Source: Rhizophagus irregularis (Eukaryota; Glomeromycota; Glomeromycetes; Glomerales; Glomeraceae). Taken from it: 64,000 nt of DNA. The notes beneath the pieces are model-generated. The model had not been told where the DNA came from. It searched no databases and worked only from the letters and a program-made list of their open reading frames with translations. Shown one piece after another: positions 34,901-47,500 of this stretch. Where the stretch lies: assembly GCF_026210795.1 (NCBI RefSeq), contig NC_089438.1, positions 3,059,501 through 3,123,500 of the forward strand, given 5' to 3'. The position numbers and the translations under genes were made by a program. Position 1 is the first letter of the stretch. Every line of letters begins with the position of its first letter.

Positions 34901-37833
34901 GAACATTTGAAGGTTTTTGAAATTGAATCGTTGGCAAGTCGGGAAAAAGATTAACATTTTGAAAATAAGCTTCATTGGGAACCTTCATTCCAAACTTAGT
35001 TGGAATGCATTTCTTTTGTGCAAATAGTTTACGAATTGTTTCCTTATCATTTTGCGAAGTGTTATTTAAACCTTTTGCTAAAATACAGTGAACTTTCTCA
35101 GCAAATGCAAGATCAACTTCCAAATCAGATTTATTTACTATAAATCTTGCCCAATTTACCAAAGGTAATTCCGACCAATTAAGCCATTTTTCAAGATCCT
35201 GATTTTTAAAATTTTTGGAAATAGTATGTGGTAATACTTCAACTGGAACGTCCATATTTGGTGGAACTATGCCTGGATTCAAAAAGTAACAAATTGTATC
35301 CAAAGAACGGGATTTACTACCAATATGTGTAAGTTGCATAAACTGTTTATGTTCTGATGGATCAATTTTATTACCCTTCGACCTACGGGAGATCCACCAT
35401 TTTAAAAGTTCGACTAATTCGACTTCAGAAAGTGTCCTACTTTTTAATTCAAATAAAACATCTTTAAGTGATAACTCTTCTATAAGTTTAAACGAATCTT
35501 TTGCTTTCATAAAAAATAAATTACATTTTTCAAACGTAATTGTTGAAACAACTGGAACAGTTTTTAAGAAACCCTTCATTTCAGGATTAGGAATGCGAAC
35601 ATTAGATATTGGAAGGACGCCATTCGTTGATAAAATTGACACCGGTTTTTTTGAACATTCAAAAAATTGGGATTCCGATATTTTACCAACTTTCTCATTT
35701 GGTGTGCTTCTCCTGAACATAAAATGTGTCAAAGCATGCGTTGCTCGTCTATCAATCGATTCATGAAAGCCTTCTTCATCAGTCTTAGTATCAGCCTCAG
35801 TATCAGCCTTAGTATCAGCCTTAGTATTAGTCTTAGTATTAGTCTTAGTATTAGTCTTAGTATTAGCCTTAGTATTAGTATTAGTATTAGTCTTAGTATC
35901 ACTAATCATTTTATTATAAACTCGCGCTATTTGTGCCATTTCATGTTCATATAAAATCCTGCACAATGTTCCTGCTAAACTTAGCATTTCACCGTTGTAT
36001 ATTACCAAAGTTTTTTCTGCCAAATCAATTGACTCTCGTTCCACCTAAATATTATAAATTTTTAAATATATTAGATTAATATTACGTACTTTTTTTTTAA
36101 ATTAGATACTTCAAATGTATACGTACGGTAGGAATTACACGAGCTGCCAAATGAGAACAACATCCGGTGGTTTGATGAGTTGAAAAGCCGATATATACCC
36201 TTCCTAATTCTGGATATGGAAGTAAATCTTTAAAGACTCGAGAAACATTTTTATTATAATTTTCGTGTTCTTCAAATCCAGTAAAAATCATTTGAATGGT
36301 TGTTTTACTTGGAGGTTTTTTTTTAGTAATTCTTTCCATTTCTGCAGAAAATTCATTACTAATTTTAACGTTCAAATTCCCACTAGCGATTTTAAGAGAT
36401 ACAGATGCTTTCTCTATTTGAAAATCAGTAATTTGTAACGAACGCCAATGTTTTGCACTCATATTTTTTGGAATAAGTATTCTCGTAGCATCTATTTGGA
36501 CATTTCTAACGTCCACCGAAGTAAGTTGAAAAATTTTTTGTGGGGAATTTTTATTAATTTCGGATGCGATATTCATCGCTTTTGGGTCTTGCATTTTCTT
36601 TGATAGTCCTATTACCAATGTATCATTAAAATACACAGATAATTCTCGTAGATTTCCGGTAAATCCCTATGATTTAATTAAATATAAATACATATTATAA
36701 AACATTAATAATCATAACGTTAAAATTAAGTTTACCAACGAATTTGCCAAGAACTGGCCGAATTTTTCGATATCTGGAAACTAAATTTATATAAAAAAAA
36801 AAATTATATTAGCATATTAAAAAGGTTTAACTAGATGTAACGATATCATAACTATTTTAATAAATACTTTACCTCTAAGGGTTCTCTCGTGTCCATTAAA
36901 AATGTCGTCCAAACTCTATCTTCATCACCGGTCGGACCTTGCTTTGTGAATAATTGATTTCCTTGCCAAAAGAAGGCCATTCCTTGTCCACCAGATGAAA
37001 CACTATCAAATGAAATATTAGTTTAATAATCGCGATTTATTAAAAAAAAAGAAGAACCGCCTTTCTAATAACTTACAATGGTTCTTCACATATTGAAAAT
37101 AATGAATAAAATCCTACACCAAAAGCACCAATCTATAAATATTATATAAAAGTTAGAAGGAATTCACTTAATATGACAAAGTTATAAATATCTAAATAAA
37201 AGTTTCACTTTTTGTTCATCTGGATTTCCTTCAGCAATTTTCTTTAATCGATTCCAATCTTCATCTCTAAAAGGAAATCCATTATTTTTGAATATAATTC
37301 GCGTAATTTTATCTCCAAATTTATTACTATTATTACTCTTTATCCTTTTATCTATGCTTTCTTTAATTGGGTTGAATATATTTCTTATAACATTATTCTT
37401 TATTTTTTTATCTTTTGAAGTATTAGTGGTATTTGTAGCGTTTGTGGCGTTGGAAGCATTCGTGGCATTTACAGTTTCAAATATAATTTGTATACTTGAT
37501 GATTTCGCATCATCTTAATTAATATATAATTAATTTTTTTTATTAATATAACATTGAAAATCAAAGCGTGAGAAATAATAAAAATCAAAATTCTTACCAG
37601 AATTTTGTATCAGTTCCCGGTATATCACAAACTCAGAAGAATATCTAAAATTGAAAAAGATTTCTTATTAATAAAGAAATTAATATATATAAAATATATG
37701 ATCGAAAAAAAATAATAAATAATATTTTTTTGTACCGAGCCAAAATCTTATCAATCAAAAGTCTTTGATTGACTTCAACACGTTCTTCACTTAAACTCGA
37801 AAGAACTTTACGTTTAAAAGCATCCAAGGACAT
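31913..37833 (-). CDS. GHKL ATPase, sacsin/DUF3684-like, with C-terminal HExxH
   Basis: Fourteen exons on the minus strand: 37833-37736, 37644-37598, 37513-37209, 37132-37077, 37002-36873, 36780-36736, 36666-36127, 36044-34869, 34802-34418, 34333-33796, 33718-33307, 33212-32528, 32453-32086, 31987-31913. All phases agree and total 4860 nt, or 1619 residues. The N-terminus is an Hsp90/GHKL nucleotide fold: ELIQNSDDAKS (N box, split by an intron), NNGFPF, then KIGAFGVGFYSLFSI and SSGGQGMAFF. The middle is the long fungal DUF3684-type region (family recalled, not searched). A variable Thr/Asn/Lys/Asp tract lies in exon 8. The end carries FCHELAHNFIQNHSSQHE, an HExxH motif with further His and Glu, then YYFSSFAEIYMSN. 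One donor is GTGAAA and weak. The likely role is ATP-driven chaperone or quality-control work; a protease role is only a possibility. Confidence 0.8.
35790..35905 (-). repeat. coding 12-bp microsatellite in the GHKL gene
   Basis: Plus-strand units GTATTAGTCTTA and GTATCAGCCTTA repeat about nine times. They encode a polar Asp/Asn-Thr-Lys tract between the conserved GIYNKM-like helix and the ESIDRRATHALTHFM segment. All changes are in whole codons, so length should vary between strains without loss of frame. Confidence 0.8.
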
Positions 37834-38177
37834 TAGGAAATATTATACAGATTGAATAAACAAAATTTGGAAAGAATTTTTTTCGAAAAAAAAAAAGAAA
37901 AAAAAATTATATGATCTAGTCGTTCGTATTATTTATTTATTTATTTATTATTATTATTATTATTAGACTTCGTATTTAGTGATTGAGTCAAAATCGGTAT
38001 GTCGATCCTGATACAAAGCAGGTATATCTATATATAGAAAGTTACAAAAAAAAATAATGAAATGTCAAAAATTAAATAATTAATAATCAACCATTTACTT
38101 TACTCGATATAGAATTTTTCAGGAAAATCCCAAAACTGGACAAAAAGAAAAAAAAAGAAAGAAAAAAAAGTTTTGAA

Positions 38178-38208
<31 letters not shown>

Positions 38209-39898
38209 CATAATATACATACAACGAAAATTCATTTGCGCCGCCGTAAACTACTAATATATAATGGAACGACGATCATTGCTATATAAAAAAAAAACTT
38301 TTTTTTAACCAATGTAACTTGGAGTTAAAAATATACCAAATAAAAATAAGGAATATCAAAAAAAGGAAATATAATAAAAAGATATGCATAAATAAGATCA
38401 ATTACGGGAATTTAATTGTAACGTAAATAATGCTGAGGACTAACGACTAAAATATATTATAAGCAAACATATATGTGAACACTGCGTTAAATAAGGAGAG
38501 ATAATAGAAGTAAACAGATAACAATTAAATAAGGAAAGTAATGAAAGAAATTCCGATATAGAAATATAATAAAATTATTTTGTTTAGATTTATATGTTAT
38601 TGCACGTAGCAATCTAATACTACGGATACTACGGCTATTACGTTACTATGACGGTTACTACGGTTTCAGGATATTTGATTTTAAACTCCAACGGGTGTTG
38701 CCGACATATCAACCGGACAATGTATACTTTTTCTTTTTTTATTTATGATCGCCGTGAAAATTTTGCATTGTACTTAACTTTATTTAATGATCATATTTCT
38801 AAAATAAGTTTAAAATCATCGTTTGCCAAATATAGAAGATCAATCATTTTCTAAAATAGAAAATTATCATTTGCCGAAGATATTTTTAAAATCATTGAAT
38901 ATCCGATTGATGTACCATAAATACCGTATTGCGTCGATTAAAATACTAAAATCAATTTACCCGATTTGGGAACTACATATTTGTAGAAAAAATTCTACAT
39001 ATTAGTAAAAGATGCAGTATTCATAAGAGTATAAACATATAATCACAAATTCATTACACGAACATGGATTTTCTCTCTCTACAGTTGCTTAATTTCGCGC
39101 TTGGCTTCATTTTCAGAAGTTTTAGGTGTCATTTATTTATTGTTTTCTGTAGTTATTTGCTGTAATTTAAGTCAAAATTACATTGTTATCTATAGTATTA
39201 TTTGATTATGTTCGTTTCGTTTTAAAAGAAAATTTTTATCAGTTTTAAAAAATCAGCTGTTTATAAATTATTTGTAATTTTGGCCAAATTTATATAATTC
39301 CAGCCAGAATTATGAAGTCGCGAAGTCACGTGTAGGCAGTTGAGGCGTAGAGCCTCTGCAAGAATTAACGTCACGAGCAGTTACGATAAAGCGTATGTGG
39401 GTATCTACATATAAAACGAACATATCATTGAAAAAAGATGGATTGTTAGAGTCAGATGAAAATTTAATAAAAAATTATCAAACAATACATCTTTTTTGCG
39501 AAGTTGTAAAAAAATTGTTGCAGGACAAGAGAGAAAAAAATGAATAAAAAATTAATCTCTTTAATAGTATGTTTATTTAGCATGTTTGTTTAATTTTTAC
39601 TTTCCTCTCCCTCAATTTTTTCAGTCAAAAAGGACGTTAAATTATTAATCTGCAATGGCCTAACTAGAATCGAAAATTCGTACTATAATTTAATTTATTT
39701 GTTTCGCCTTCGTCCACTGAACCAATGATAATCACAAGAATTTAAGATTAAAAAATGGATATTTCGAGCAAAATACAAAAAATTGTTTAGATGTTGATAA
39801 TTTATTATGTTTATGACATGTATTAATTAATTTATTATTATACTACTATTACTTTAGATTATTCTATTATTAATTTTATTAGAGTATTGCTAAATATC
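37834..39898. other. intergenic region with simple repeats
   Basis: There is a TTATT-type run at about 37928-37965 and a (TA)n run at about 38178-38205, in the likely promoter side of the GHKL gene. A fragment at about 39268-39318 (GTAATTTTGGCCAAATTTAT) matches one end of the MITE at 48653-48763. No gene is supported; frames at 38648 and 38823 are unrecognised. Confidence 0.45.
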
Positions 39899-40027
39899 AC
39901 CGCTGATGATCGTCACATTACCAGAATTAGGGTAGAATTTTGGGCAGAATTAAAAATGTCATGAAATTCCGCCCATTAATATTTGCTAATGCTGGTACGG
40001 TGAAAATCACCTGCGGTGAGATTCAGC
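39899..40027. mobile_element. MITE M2, related to M1
   Basis: The left end is GCTAAATATCACCGCTGATG and the right end, inverted, is GGCTGAATCTCACCGCAGGT. The interior shares AATGCTGGTACGGTGA with M1. It is about 129 bp and non-coding. Confidence 0.65.
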
Positions 40028-40415
40028 CATTTTATTATATTTAATAAACTAAGTAATGTTATATCGTAATCGGATTGAAACCAAAGTTACCAAAGATGTT
40101 TCCTTTTTTGATGAAATTTGAATGTTTAATAATAGAAGATACTTTTAATTCTTTTTCATTTTTTAAAAAAATATTTTATATCACGATATATTCTTTTTTC
40201 AACGTTTTTAGTTAAATTAAAGATGCGTCAAGAAAAAAAATTTTGAAATAATAATTATTATTAAACAGACTGATTGAATATATAAATTCATTGTATTCCA
40301 AATTATATTTAATTTTAATGTTATGTTAATACCCAACTTAGAATAAATAAAAATTTTTTACTAATCAAATTTTAAAAATCTTGCTACTTTTTATCATTAT
40401 AATAGTGAAAAAAGT

Positions 40416-40715
40416 ACTCCGACCCTACCACAAGGGACTTCCTATGAAGTGCACTATGCTCCGCCCATGAAAGTTACGCATAGCACTATGCCGTTACCGC
40501 AACCAACCGGTCCTATCGCGGGACTGCAGCTAAAACCGGTACCCACGAGCTTACTATGAGTAAGCGCCTATGCTCCAACCCTCGCATAGTACTATACCGC
40601 TCCAAGAAAATTCCCAACCAACTGTGAGACTGCAGCAAAGTTGGTACTCACAGGCTTACAAAGTAAGCACGCTATGCTCCCACCCGTGCATAGCATCATG
40701 CTACTCCATCAAAAT
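40416..40715 (+). repeat. GC-rich tandem cassette with conserved RNA-like folds
   Basis: Two and a partial third copies of a 104-114 bp unit stand out from the AT-rich background. Each unit has: hairpin 1 CTATGC...GCATAG (40454/40478, 40568/40584, 40672/40688); then, in units 1 and 2, interleaved stems around a shared ACTGCAGC loop (ACCGGT 40506 with 40535 and GGG 40520 with CCC 40542; CCAACT 40618 with AGTTGG 40639 and GTGAG 40624 with CTCAC 40647), an H-type pseudoknot topology; then hairpin GCTTACT-ATG-AGTAAGC or GCTTAC-AAA-GTAAGC. Stem bases differ between copies while pairing is kept. It is not a tRNA by sequence. It could be a structured RNA, a mobile GC cluster or a mitochondrial insertion; strand is unproven. 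Confidence 0.6.
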
Positions 40716-40759
40716 ATACTCAAAACACCTACAATTTCTTAACGTAAAGACGAAAAAGG

Positions 40760-40975
40760 TATATGATAATATAAGGAAGAAGAAAAGGAAGGGAGTAAGC
40801 GAGAAGGGAGAGGAAGAAAAAAATGGAAGAAGTGAGAGAGGGAGAAATGACAAGAGTGGGAAGAAGAAGGAAGGGAGGAGTGAAAGAGACGAAGGGGAGA
40901 GTGAGAGAAAAGAGACGACAAAGAGAGGGAAGTTGGGAAGGTAATAAAGAGAAGGGTGATGAAGAGTGATAAGTG
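40760..40975 (+). repeat. purine-rich tract
   Basis: About 215 bases are almost pure A/G on the plus strand (GGAAGAAGAAAAGGAAGGGA and similar). It yields Lys/Glu/Arg-rich frames on one strand and Ser/Phe/Leu-rich frames on the other; none shows a domain. Such tracts can adopt triplex (H-DNA) structure. It directly follows the GC-rich cassette. Confidence 0.7.
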
Positions 40976-41221
40976 AAACACTTATTTTTTTTCCATTCAT
41001 GATTATAGATATAATAACATCATTGCGTGATTGCGTGCTCATACCACATATACCACATGATGAGAAAAATTATATAAGAACAAAAATTCACGATGATCCA
41101 CTTTACACATTAATAATTTAACAAAGTAAAAAATTTTTGCTATCTTCATAGTCATGAACCATTCATATCAGATAACTGTAAATAACGTTAATGTGGTTAA
41201 TAAAATAATTTATTTAAAATC

Positions 41222-41325
41222 GTATATACCCAATAAAAATTTATATATGCCCCAATAAAAATTATATATATACCTAATAAAAATTATATATATATACCCA
41301 ATAAAAATTATATATACCCAACAAT
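41222..41325. repeat. short tandem repeat, about 27 bp
   Basis: There are four imperfect copies of TATACCCAATAAAAATTATA, separated by TA runs, about 55-155 bp downstream of the F-box gene stop (that gene reads leftward). Confidence 0.75.
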
Positions 41326-41378
41326 AATAAAATGGATAAATAAATAAAAAAAATTCTATGTCATCTATTCTCACTCAA

Positions 41379-43037
41379 TTAATACATTTCTTTTATATAT
41401 TCATAACTATTAATATTTAAATCATCATAACTTTGAATTTTTATATTATAAGATTCAAATTTTTTCACCAAATCTTTTGAATAAAACAAATCACCTTTTT
41501 TCATATAATCTTCTTTAAAAGCCAAATAATTAACCCTACTCTTTTTCATAATATATTTTTCTAAATAAAATAAAATATCATTTTCACTAATTATTTGCAT
41601 CTTATTTCTAATTAATAATTTCTTAATAAAAATATTTTGAGAATTTTTTAAAAAAATTTCAAAATCATTTGAATCAATCATAAGAGATAAATTTAAATAT
41701 TCTAATTTTGTAGGAAGAATTTGACCCAATTCTTGTAATAATAAAGAATTAAGTTTAATAATTCCTTCATCATTTTGATCCAAAACACCAAATTTATAAA
41801 AATGAATAGAAAGGTAATTAAGATTAATTCCAATACTTTTAATTAAATCAAAAGCCAAATTAATATTTTGACTATTATAAAAACCAGGTAATTTAAGAAA
41901 TTTGATTTTTGTACAATATTCAGAAATTAATTCAAATAATTGTTGTTTTAAATCATAACTTGTTAAAGAACCAAAACCAACATTTTCTAAATAATCACCA
42001 GATTTTTGTAATAATAATTGAAAAGATCTAATTTCAAATAATTTACTTAAAAATAAAGTTCTTAATTTAAATGGTTTTGTAATATCAACAATTTGTTGAA
42101 TAAAATCAACTGTTAAAGAATAACAATAATGAATATGAACTGAATCTAAAACATTTAAATGTTCAAAAACTTCTTTAAAAACGCTTATATTTCTAAAATT
42201 AACATTATGAAATATAATTGTTCTTAAAGTATTTGAACAATTTGAATTTGATAATAAATGATGTAAAGGGGAAATTTTATAAGAAAATAATATTTTTTTA
42301 AGATTTTGTTGTAAATTAATTATACGTGATAAAAAATTTTCTATAAAAATATCATCACTTCTCTTTTTAAATTTAAAATGTAATGTTGAAATTGAATTAC
42401 AATTTGTTGATAATAATAATAAAAATGAATCAATTTTTGTTATATTTGTAATATTTGCTACCCTTTTACTAAATTTTAAATTTTTTATATTATTAATAAA
42501 ATTGGGATTTTGTAATATTAATTCTACCGTATCATTAAAATAATCATGATCATTATCTGTTGTCATTTCAAATTCAAAACTATTTAAATTTACTTCGCTT
42601 TCAATAAATGTTTTAAATAATAATTTGGATATTAATCTTGTAGAATTTGATATTTGACTAAATGTTGAACATGAATTTGATGAATTAACATTCCATTTTT
42701 CAACTGAACAAATTATTTTATGTGTATTTAAATTTTTAATATATCTAGGATAATTAAATACTGTATTTAAATTGGAATCTTTTTCTTCAATAATTCCATA
42801 TTCATTCAATTTTTTTTTATCATTTTCACTTAAATTATATAAATAAATTTCAATAAAATTGAAATTTTTTGTAGGAATTGAAAATGGATCCTCCCATAAT
42901 AATGGAATTGAAATACGACACCATAATCTATTAACTAAAATGCATGAGTGTAACGTTGAAAAATCATTTTGAAAATTTTGTATAATTTTGTTTATTAATT
43001 CAGGTAATCCACCCAAAAATATTTTTGAAGTTGCCAT
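41379..43037 (-). CDS. F-box protein with LRR-like body
   Basis: This is a single 552-residue frame without introns. Residues about 10-52 fit an F-box: LPELINKIIQNF, then LHSCILVNRLWCRISIPLLW, the usual surface for binding Skp1 in an SCF ubiquitin ligase. The rest has irregular leucine/isoleucine-rich segments spaced like degenerate LRRs (for example FINNIKNLKFSKRV, LEYLNLSLMI), as in the large F-box family of mycorrhizal fungi. The target is unknown. The ATG at 43037 is preceded by an A/T-rich leader, and a CACGTG site lies about 395 bp upstream. The C-terminus ends YEYIKEMY at 41379. No break is seen. Confidence 0.85.
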   Translation of the reverse strand: MATSKIFLGGLPELINKIIQNFQNDFSTLHSCILVNRLWCRISIPLLWEDPFSIPTKNFNFIEIYLYNLSENDKKKLNEYGIIEEKDSNLNTVFNYPRYIKNLNTHKIICSVEKWNVNSSNSCSTFSQISNSTRLISKLLFKTFIESEVNLNSFEFEMTTDNDHDYFNDTVELILQNPNFINNIKNLKFSKRVANITNITKIDSFLLLLSTNCNSISTLHFKFKKRSDDIFIENFLSRIINLQQNLKKILFSYKISPLHHLLSNSNCSNTLRTIIFHNVNFRNISVFKEVFEHLNVLDSVHIHYCYSLTVDFIQQIVDITKPFKLRTLFLSKLFEIRSFQLLLQKSGDYLENVGFGSLTSYDLKQQLFELISEYCTKIKFLKLPGFYNSQNINLAFDLIKSIGINLNYLSIHFYKFGVLDQNDEGIIKLNSLLLQELGQILPTKLEYLNLSLMIDSNDFEIFLKNSQNIFIKKLLIRNKMQIISENDILFYLEKYIMKKSRVNYLAFKEDYMKKGDLFYSKDLVKKFESYNIKIQSYDDLNINSYEYIKEMY

Positions 43038-44580
43038 AATCTACTTTGTGAACTGAAAAAAAAGGGGAAAAAGGAAAGAAAGTAATTTGTATGGTCAGGT
43101 TACATTAACGCCCAAAAAATTGATCTTCTTGTTACACGAGGAGCCGCATGATCATTTTGTGTTCTGCCAATCATTTTTTCTTTCCTAATACATGTCGTGC
43201 GTCAGATGCCGATTTGCGCCGGCCTACATTATCAGCCCAATATTGCCCAATTTTATAATGCCTTAAGTGAGTTGTCCAGCATTACTAAGCCAGCCGTTAT
43301 CTGACGCTTTTTTTTGCGATTAATGAAATCGAAAATTTTTAAAATTTTCAAGTTACAAAAAAGTTCAATTAATGTTGATTAAATTAATGGTGAAGAATTT
43401 GATTAATTACAGGAAAATTATTGATCTGTGATCACGTGACTTCAAAAAATATTAATTATAAATTTTTACGTTAATTGTGCAATAAAAGTAAACCATTTTT
43501 GTGAAGCATAATATCAAATTTAGAAAAAAGATAATGTTTCGGGATAATAAGTATTGGATAATGAGTGTCAAGAATAATCATGTTTCGGGATTTTGAATTT
43601 CGGAATTATGATTTTCCAGGATTGATTGCGAATGTCGGGTTTGCGTTAACCAGAATTTTGATTGTCAGAATTTCGTATATTGTACCTTTTTTTTAAAGAG
43701 AATTCGCACTTGTATAATTGTATTTATATTTCTCTTTATTTCCACTCTTTATTTCCACTCTTTGGTTAAAGTATTTAACGAATTATGAAATTTATCATTT
43801 GTTACAATTTTTTTGTCATTTATATTCCTAGTTCTGTTGTAAAGCAGTCCAACGAGGGAAGGGAAACGGACGTTTTCTTGGATTATCGGTGTAAGAAAAG
43901 ATTTGTAATAAGAAGAGAGAGAGGAGCGCGACAAGAAACACCTGAAGGGATAGACACGAATTGTTCAATTCCCCTTGCAAGAAGTTATCAAAAGGGGAGC
44001 GTGAACGTATAGAGGTGATTGATTCATTATTAAAGCGATATAGAGTAGTCTGATTTGCGCTTGGAGTTAATTTTCAGCATAGTTAAGAAAGCGTGCATCA
44101 AATAGACTATTGTGGAAAACTTCGTTCACAACTCCGCTCTTTATGTAAAAAAGAGCATGAAAGTTCTGATTGATGAATGGTGGATCGATAATCATGAAAA
44201 TAAGAGTATAATTTGATTTTCGATAACACTAAGGAGTCCACTTAATGAAGTACTATGAGCGTATTCATAAAGATAATGGTATTGGAATTATGAAATACAT
44301 AGAGAAGGACATTATTATGTCTTGATGGCAAATGGGCACTTTTTACAATTGTTCCTTTTCTAAAAAACATTCGAAATATTCTATGCGATTATACATATAT
44401 TTTTAAAAGAATGTTTATCAATTTCATGTTTGTGTTAATTTTACTGATAAGAAGATAAGTGTAAATAAATTGGCCCAATAAGGAGTGAAAGGAGTGATTG
44501 GCTTTAATCATAACAATCTTGAGATAACCTATTCTTGTGCGAAATCATTTATCAGATTGGCTGTACCGGATAATTTTATT
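43038..44580. other. intergenic region
   Basis: No supported gene. Degenerate TTCGGGATAAT and AGAATTTTG words at 43530-43670 look like old repeat debris. A frame at 43785-44012 has no recognisable domain. The CACGTG at 43433-43438 lies in the upstream region of the F-box gene. Confidence 0.4.
43433..43438. promoter_or_regulatory. CACGTG (E-box) upstream of the F-box gene
   Basis: The site reads ATCACGTGAC, about 395 bp 5' of the F-box ATG. It matches the core of fungal bHLH (Cbf1-type) sites. Regulatory use is inference from sequence and position only. Confidence 0.3.
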
Positions 44581-47500
44581 TTATTGTATGTTAAAATATA
44601 AATAAATAAATAAATTATTTAAATTACAAACTAAGAATCTTGAAAAACATCCTATCTTTCTACTCTAATCTTTGTGTTTAAATAATTTATAATAAGGTAA
44701 AATTAAGAGTGTTTGTAAAAATACACCTGTATCTAAATATCTAAATACATTATTTAAAAAAATTTAATTAATGATTTTAAAGTTTAATAGCATTTCAACA
44801 TTGATATAAAAATTAATCCTTACTTTCAAGAATTTCCAATTCATCTTGTTCTTCTGAATGAGGATTAGAATTATTGTGCATTTCAATCTCATCTATGTTA
44901 ATATAAATTAGCATTAATAAAAGCAACGTAAAATAAATTGTAGTCATTAAAAAATTATTTTATATACCATAAATATCAATATCCTTTCTTTGTTGTTGCA
45001 TTATTTCTTCTCCATAATAATTACTATTTTGAACATCTAAAGTATTAAATAATAAATTTAATGATATTGATAGACAATTTGTGATAATTAAATTAGTATA
45101 CTTTAATTAGGTTTACTTACCAGATTTTGAATTTATTTGTAATTTATTAAATACTTTAGATAAGTTTCTGTTATTATCTAGACAACAAATTATTATTAAT
45201 ATAATCATTTCTGTCGAAAATAAATCATGAATTTGACACTACCTTTATTAATTAAAGTATCATTATCTTTTTGACAAACTAATTTATCAAAATCATCAAC
45301 TAAAAAACATCAAATCAATTAGTTAATGCGCAAATTAGTATTAATTTAATAATACTTACTGTTATCAGGAATGCAAAGGTTATAGGATTCACTGTAAAAT
45401 TCTAAAACACCAAAAAATAATTAATCATCATTATCTTAATTGTTCAGTTATAAAATAAGAAAATTTAAAAAATAATTTATTACCTTCTAGTTCTTCTATT
45501 ATTTCAATTAAAAAATAATGTTATTAATAAATTAGTATTCTTTAAATAATTAACTAGGAAAGTAAATAACTAGTATATTATACCTTCTGTTGCATTTCTT
45601 GGTTTAGGAAGATTTTCAAATTGATAAACTTTGCTTCTACTAATCATATAATTTTTTATACTATTGATATTACTACCAATTTCTGAACCATTATACTCTT
45701 CTGGTTGAATTAATGATTCATTTGATTTACTTTGATAAAAGTAATTAATTTCAACGATTTTTTTCCAAAGTGTGCCAATATTAGGTCGCTTTGATGGATC
45801 AGCATCCCAACATTGTATCATTAAATTTTTATATTCTAAAGGAGTTCCTGATACAATTTTTGGTCTTAAACCATTAACAATATTCATAGCAAGATAATAA
45901 TTATGTTCATAATTAACAAATGGTGGTTGTCCAGAAGAAATTTCCCACATGAGCATTGCAATACTATAAATATCAGATTTAAAAGTCTGCTTTTTTCCAA
46001 TAATAACCTCAGGTGCTATATAAGGAAGATTTCCATATACACTTTTTAATGGTTTATCCGCAGGTCCACAAAATCCAAGATCACTTATACCAAATACAGT
46101 TTGAAATAATATATTTCCAGAATGCAAATCTCTATGAATTGAATTCTCACTATGAATTCGTAAAAGTGCTAGAATTATATTATCAGCAATTTGAAGTCTT
46201 TCTTTCCATTTAAGCTGATTATGATTTTGCTGTAAATATTTCCTTAAATCTGTATCAAATTTACGCATTACAAGCATATAACTTCCATTTTCTGGATCTT
46301 GTGTTAAACCATAACATCGGACAATTTCTGTCCATCTATTGCTTATAATCAAATGTGACTTAGCCTACAAAAAGATACATTTAATTTTGAGTAAAAAGTT
46401 TAGTCATTATATTCCTAAAATATTTCTAGATTACAAACCTCTTCAAACCAATTTCGATTTGCATTTTCAACATTTTCTAATTTTTTAAGTATTATTAAAT
46501 ATTCTCCATATCTTTTTAATCGTTGCTCTTTAGTATCCCATTCATTATACCATCCATTAATCCATTTAGCTGTATAAATTTTAGAGAATCCCCCTTTTGT
46601 TAGATATTTAATATTTCGAAAATTATTATATGGAATCCATTCTGGTATTTGATCTGGGCTTATTGCTTTCATCTGACATTCTTGTAACAAATTATCAATA
46701 TTATCATTTCCAGATGTCCAGTTTGAAAATTTTGCTTTTAAATAATTCCGAACACAATGCTCACAAAATGATGTAGCTAAACATTCTTTATTACAATTTT
46801 CACAAATTCTTTTTGTTCCTTCATTAATAATAAGTTTATCCCCATCATAGGATATAGTTAGAATATTTATTGCTTCAGATTTTTCATTTTCTGTAAGCGA
46901 TTCATCAGCAAGAATTGTTTGTTTTTTAAATTCATATTCTTTGTGTATATTATTGTAAATACTAAAATTTACTAAAGAATATGCTCTTTTAATTGCAGCA
47001 TGAACTTTATGAAAATCAGACATGCTTAAATTTTATTAAGAATGAATGAAACAAAAAAAAAATTCAGAACGAGGTTATTAGTGTCATAGCGTCATAACAC
47101 TTTACTTAATAAGTTAGTTTTATAACCTAATGAACGTTACATACTGTAAATCAAAAATGTACTACCTGATATATCTATATATATGTATATCTATATGTAT
47201 ATATCTTAATCTGTGGTACTGATTTATTTATCCGAAAAACATTCTATTGTTATGTGTTACACAAAAAAAAGTGATACAAATATAAAAGGAAATAAGTAGC
47301 TCAAAAAGGATTAAATGGATAAAGAAGAAAGGAAGGAAAAATTGCATGGGCTAAAGACCCAAACCGTCTAGTACGTGATTTATTTACACAGATTCATAAT
47401 AAGTGACAGACTTCTACGATTTCCGTTTACCTAGTATAATATTATATTATAAAAAACGTATATTTCATTTTAGGAATTGAGTATGAAAAAGTACTATTTA

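Noticed and set aside
37288-37518. Plus-strand hydrophobic frame of 76 codons
   Set aside because: It is antisense to exon 3 of the GHKL gene (an Asn/Thr/Ala-rich stretch), whose frame and phases are well supported.
40416-40715. tRNA or SINE origin of the GC-rich cassette
   Set aside because: No A-box or B-box (GGTTCGANTCC-like) sequence and no cloverleaf of standard dimensions were found.
40570-41042. Frames over the GC cassette and purine tract
   Set aside because: Composition is dictated by the purine run and there is no domain or start context. Both strands are open for the same reason.
43785-44012. 75-codon frame with an Arg-rich tail
   Set aside because: No domain, no homologous copy in the window, and no intron or promoter support.
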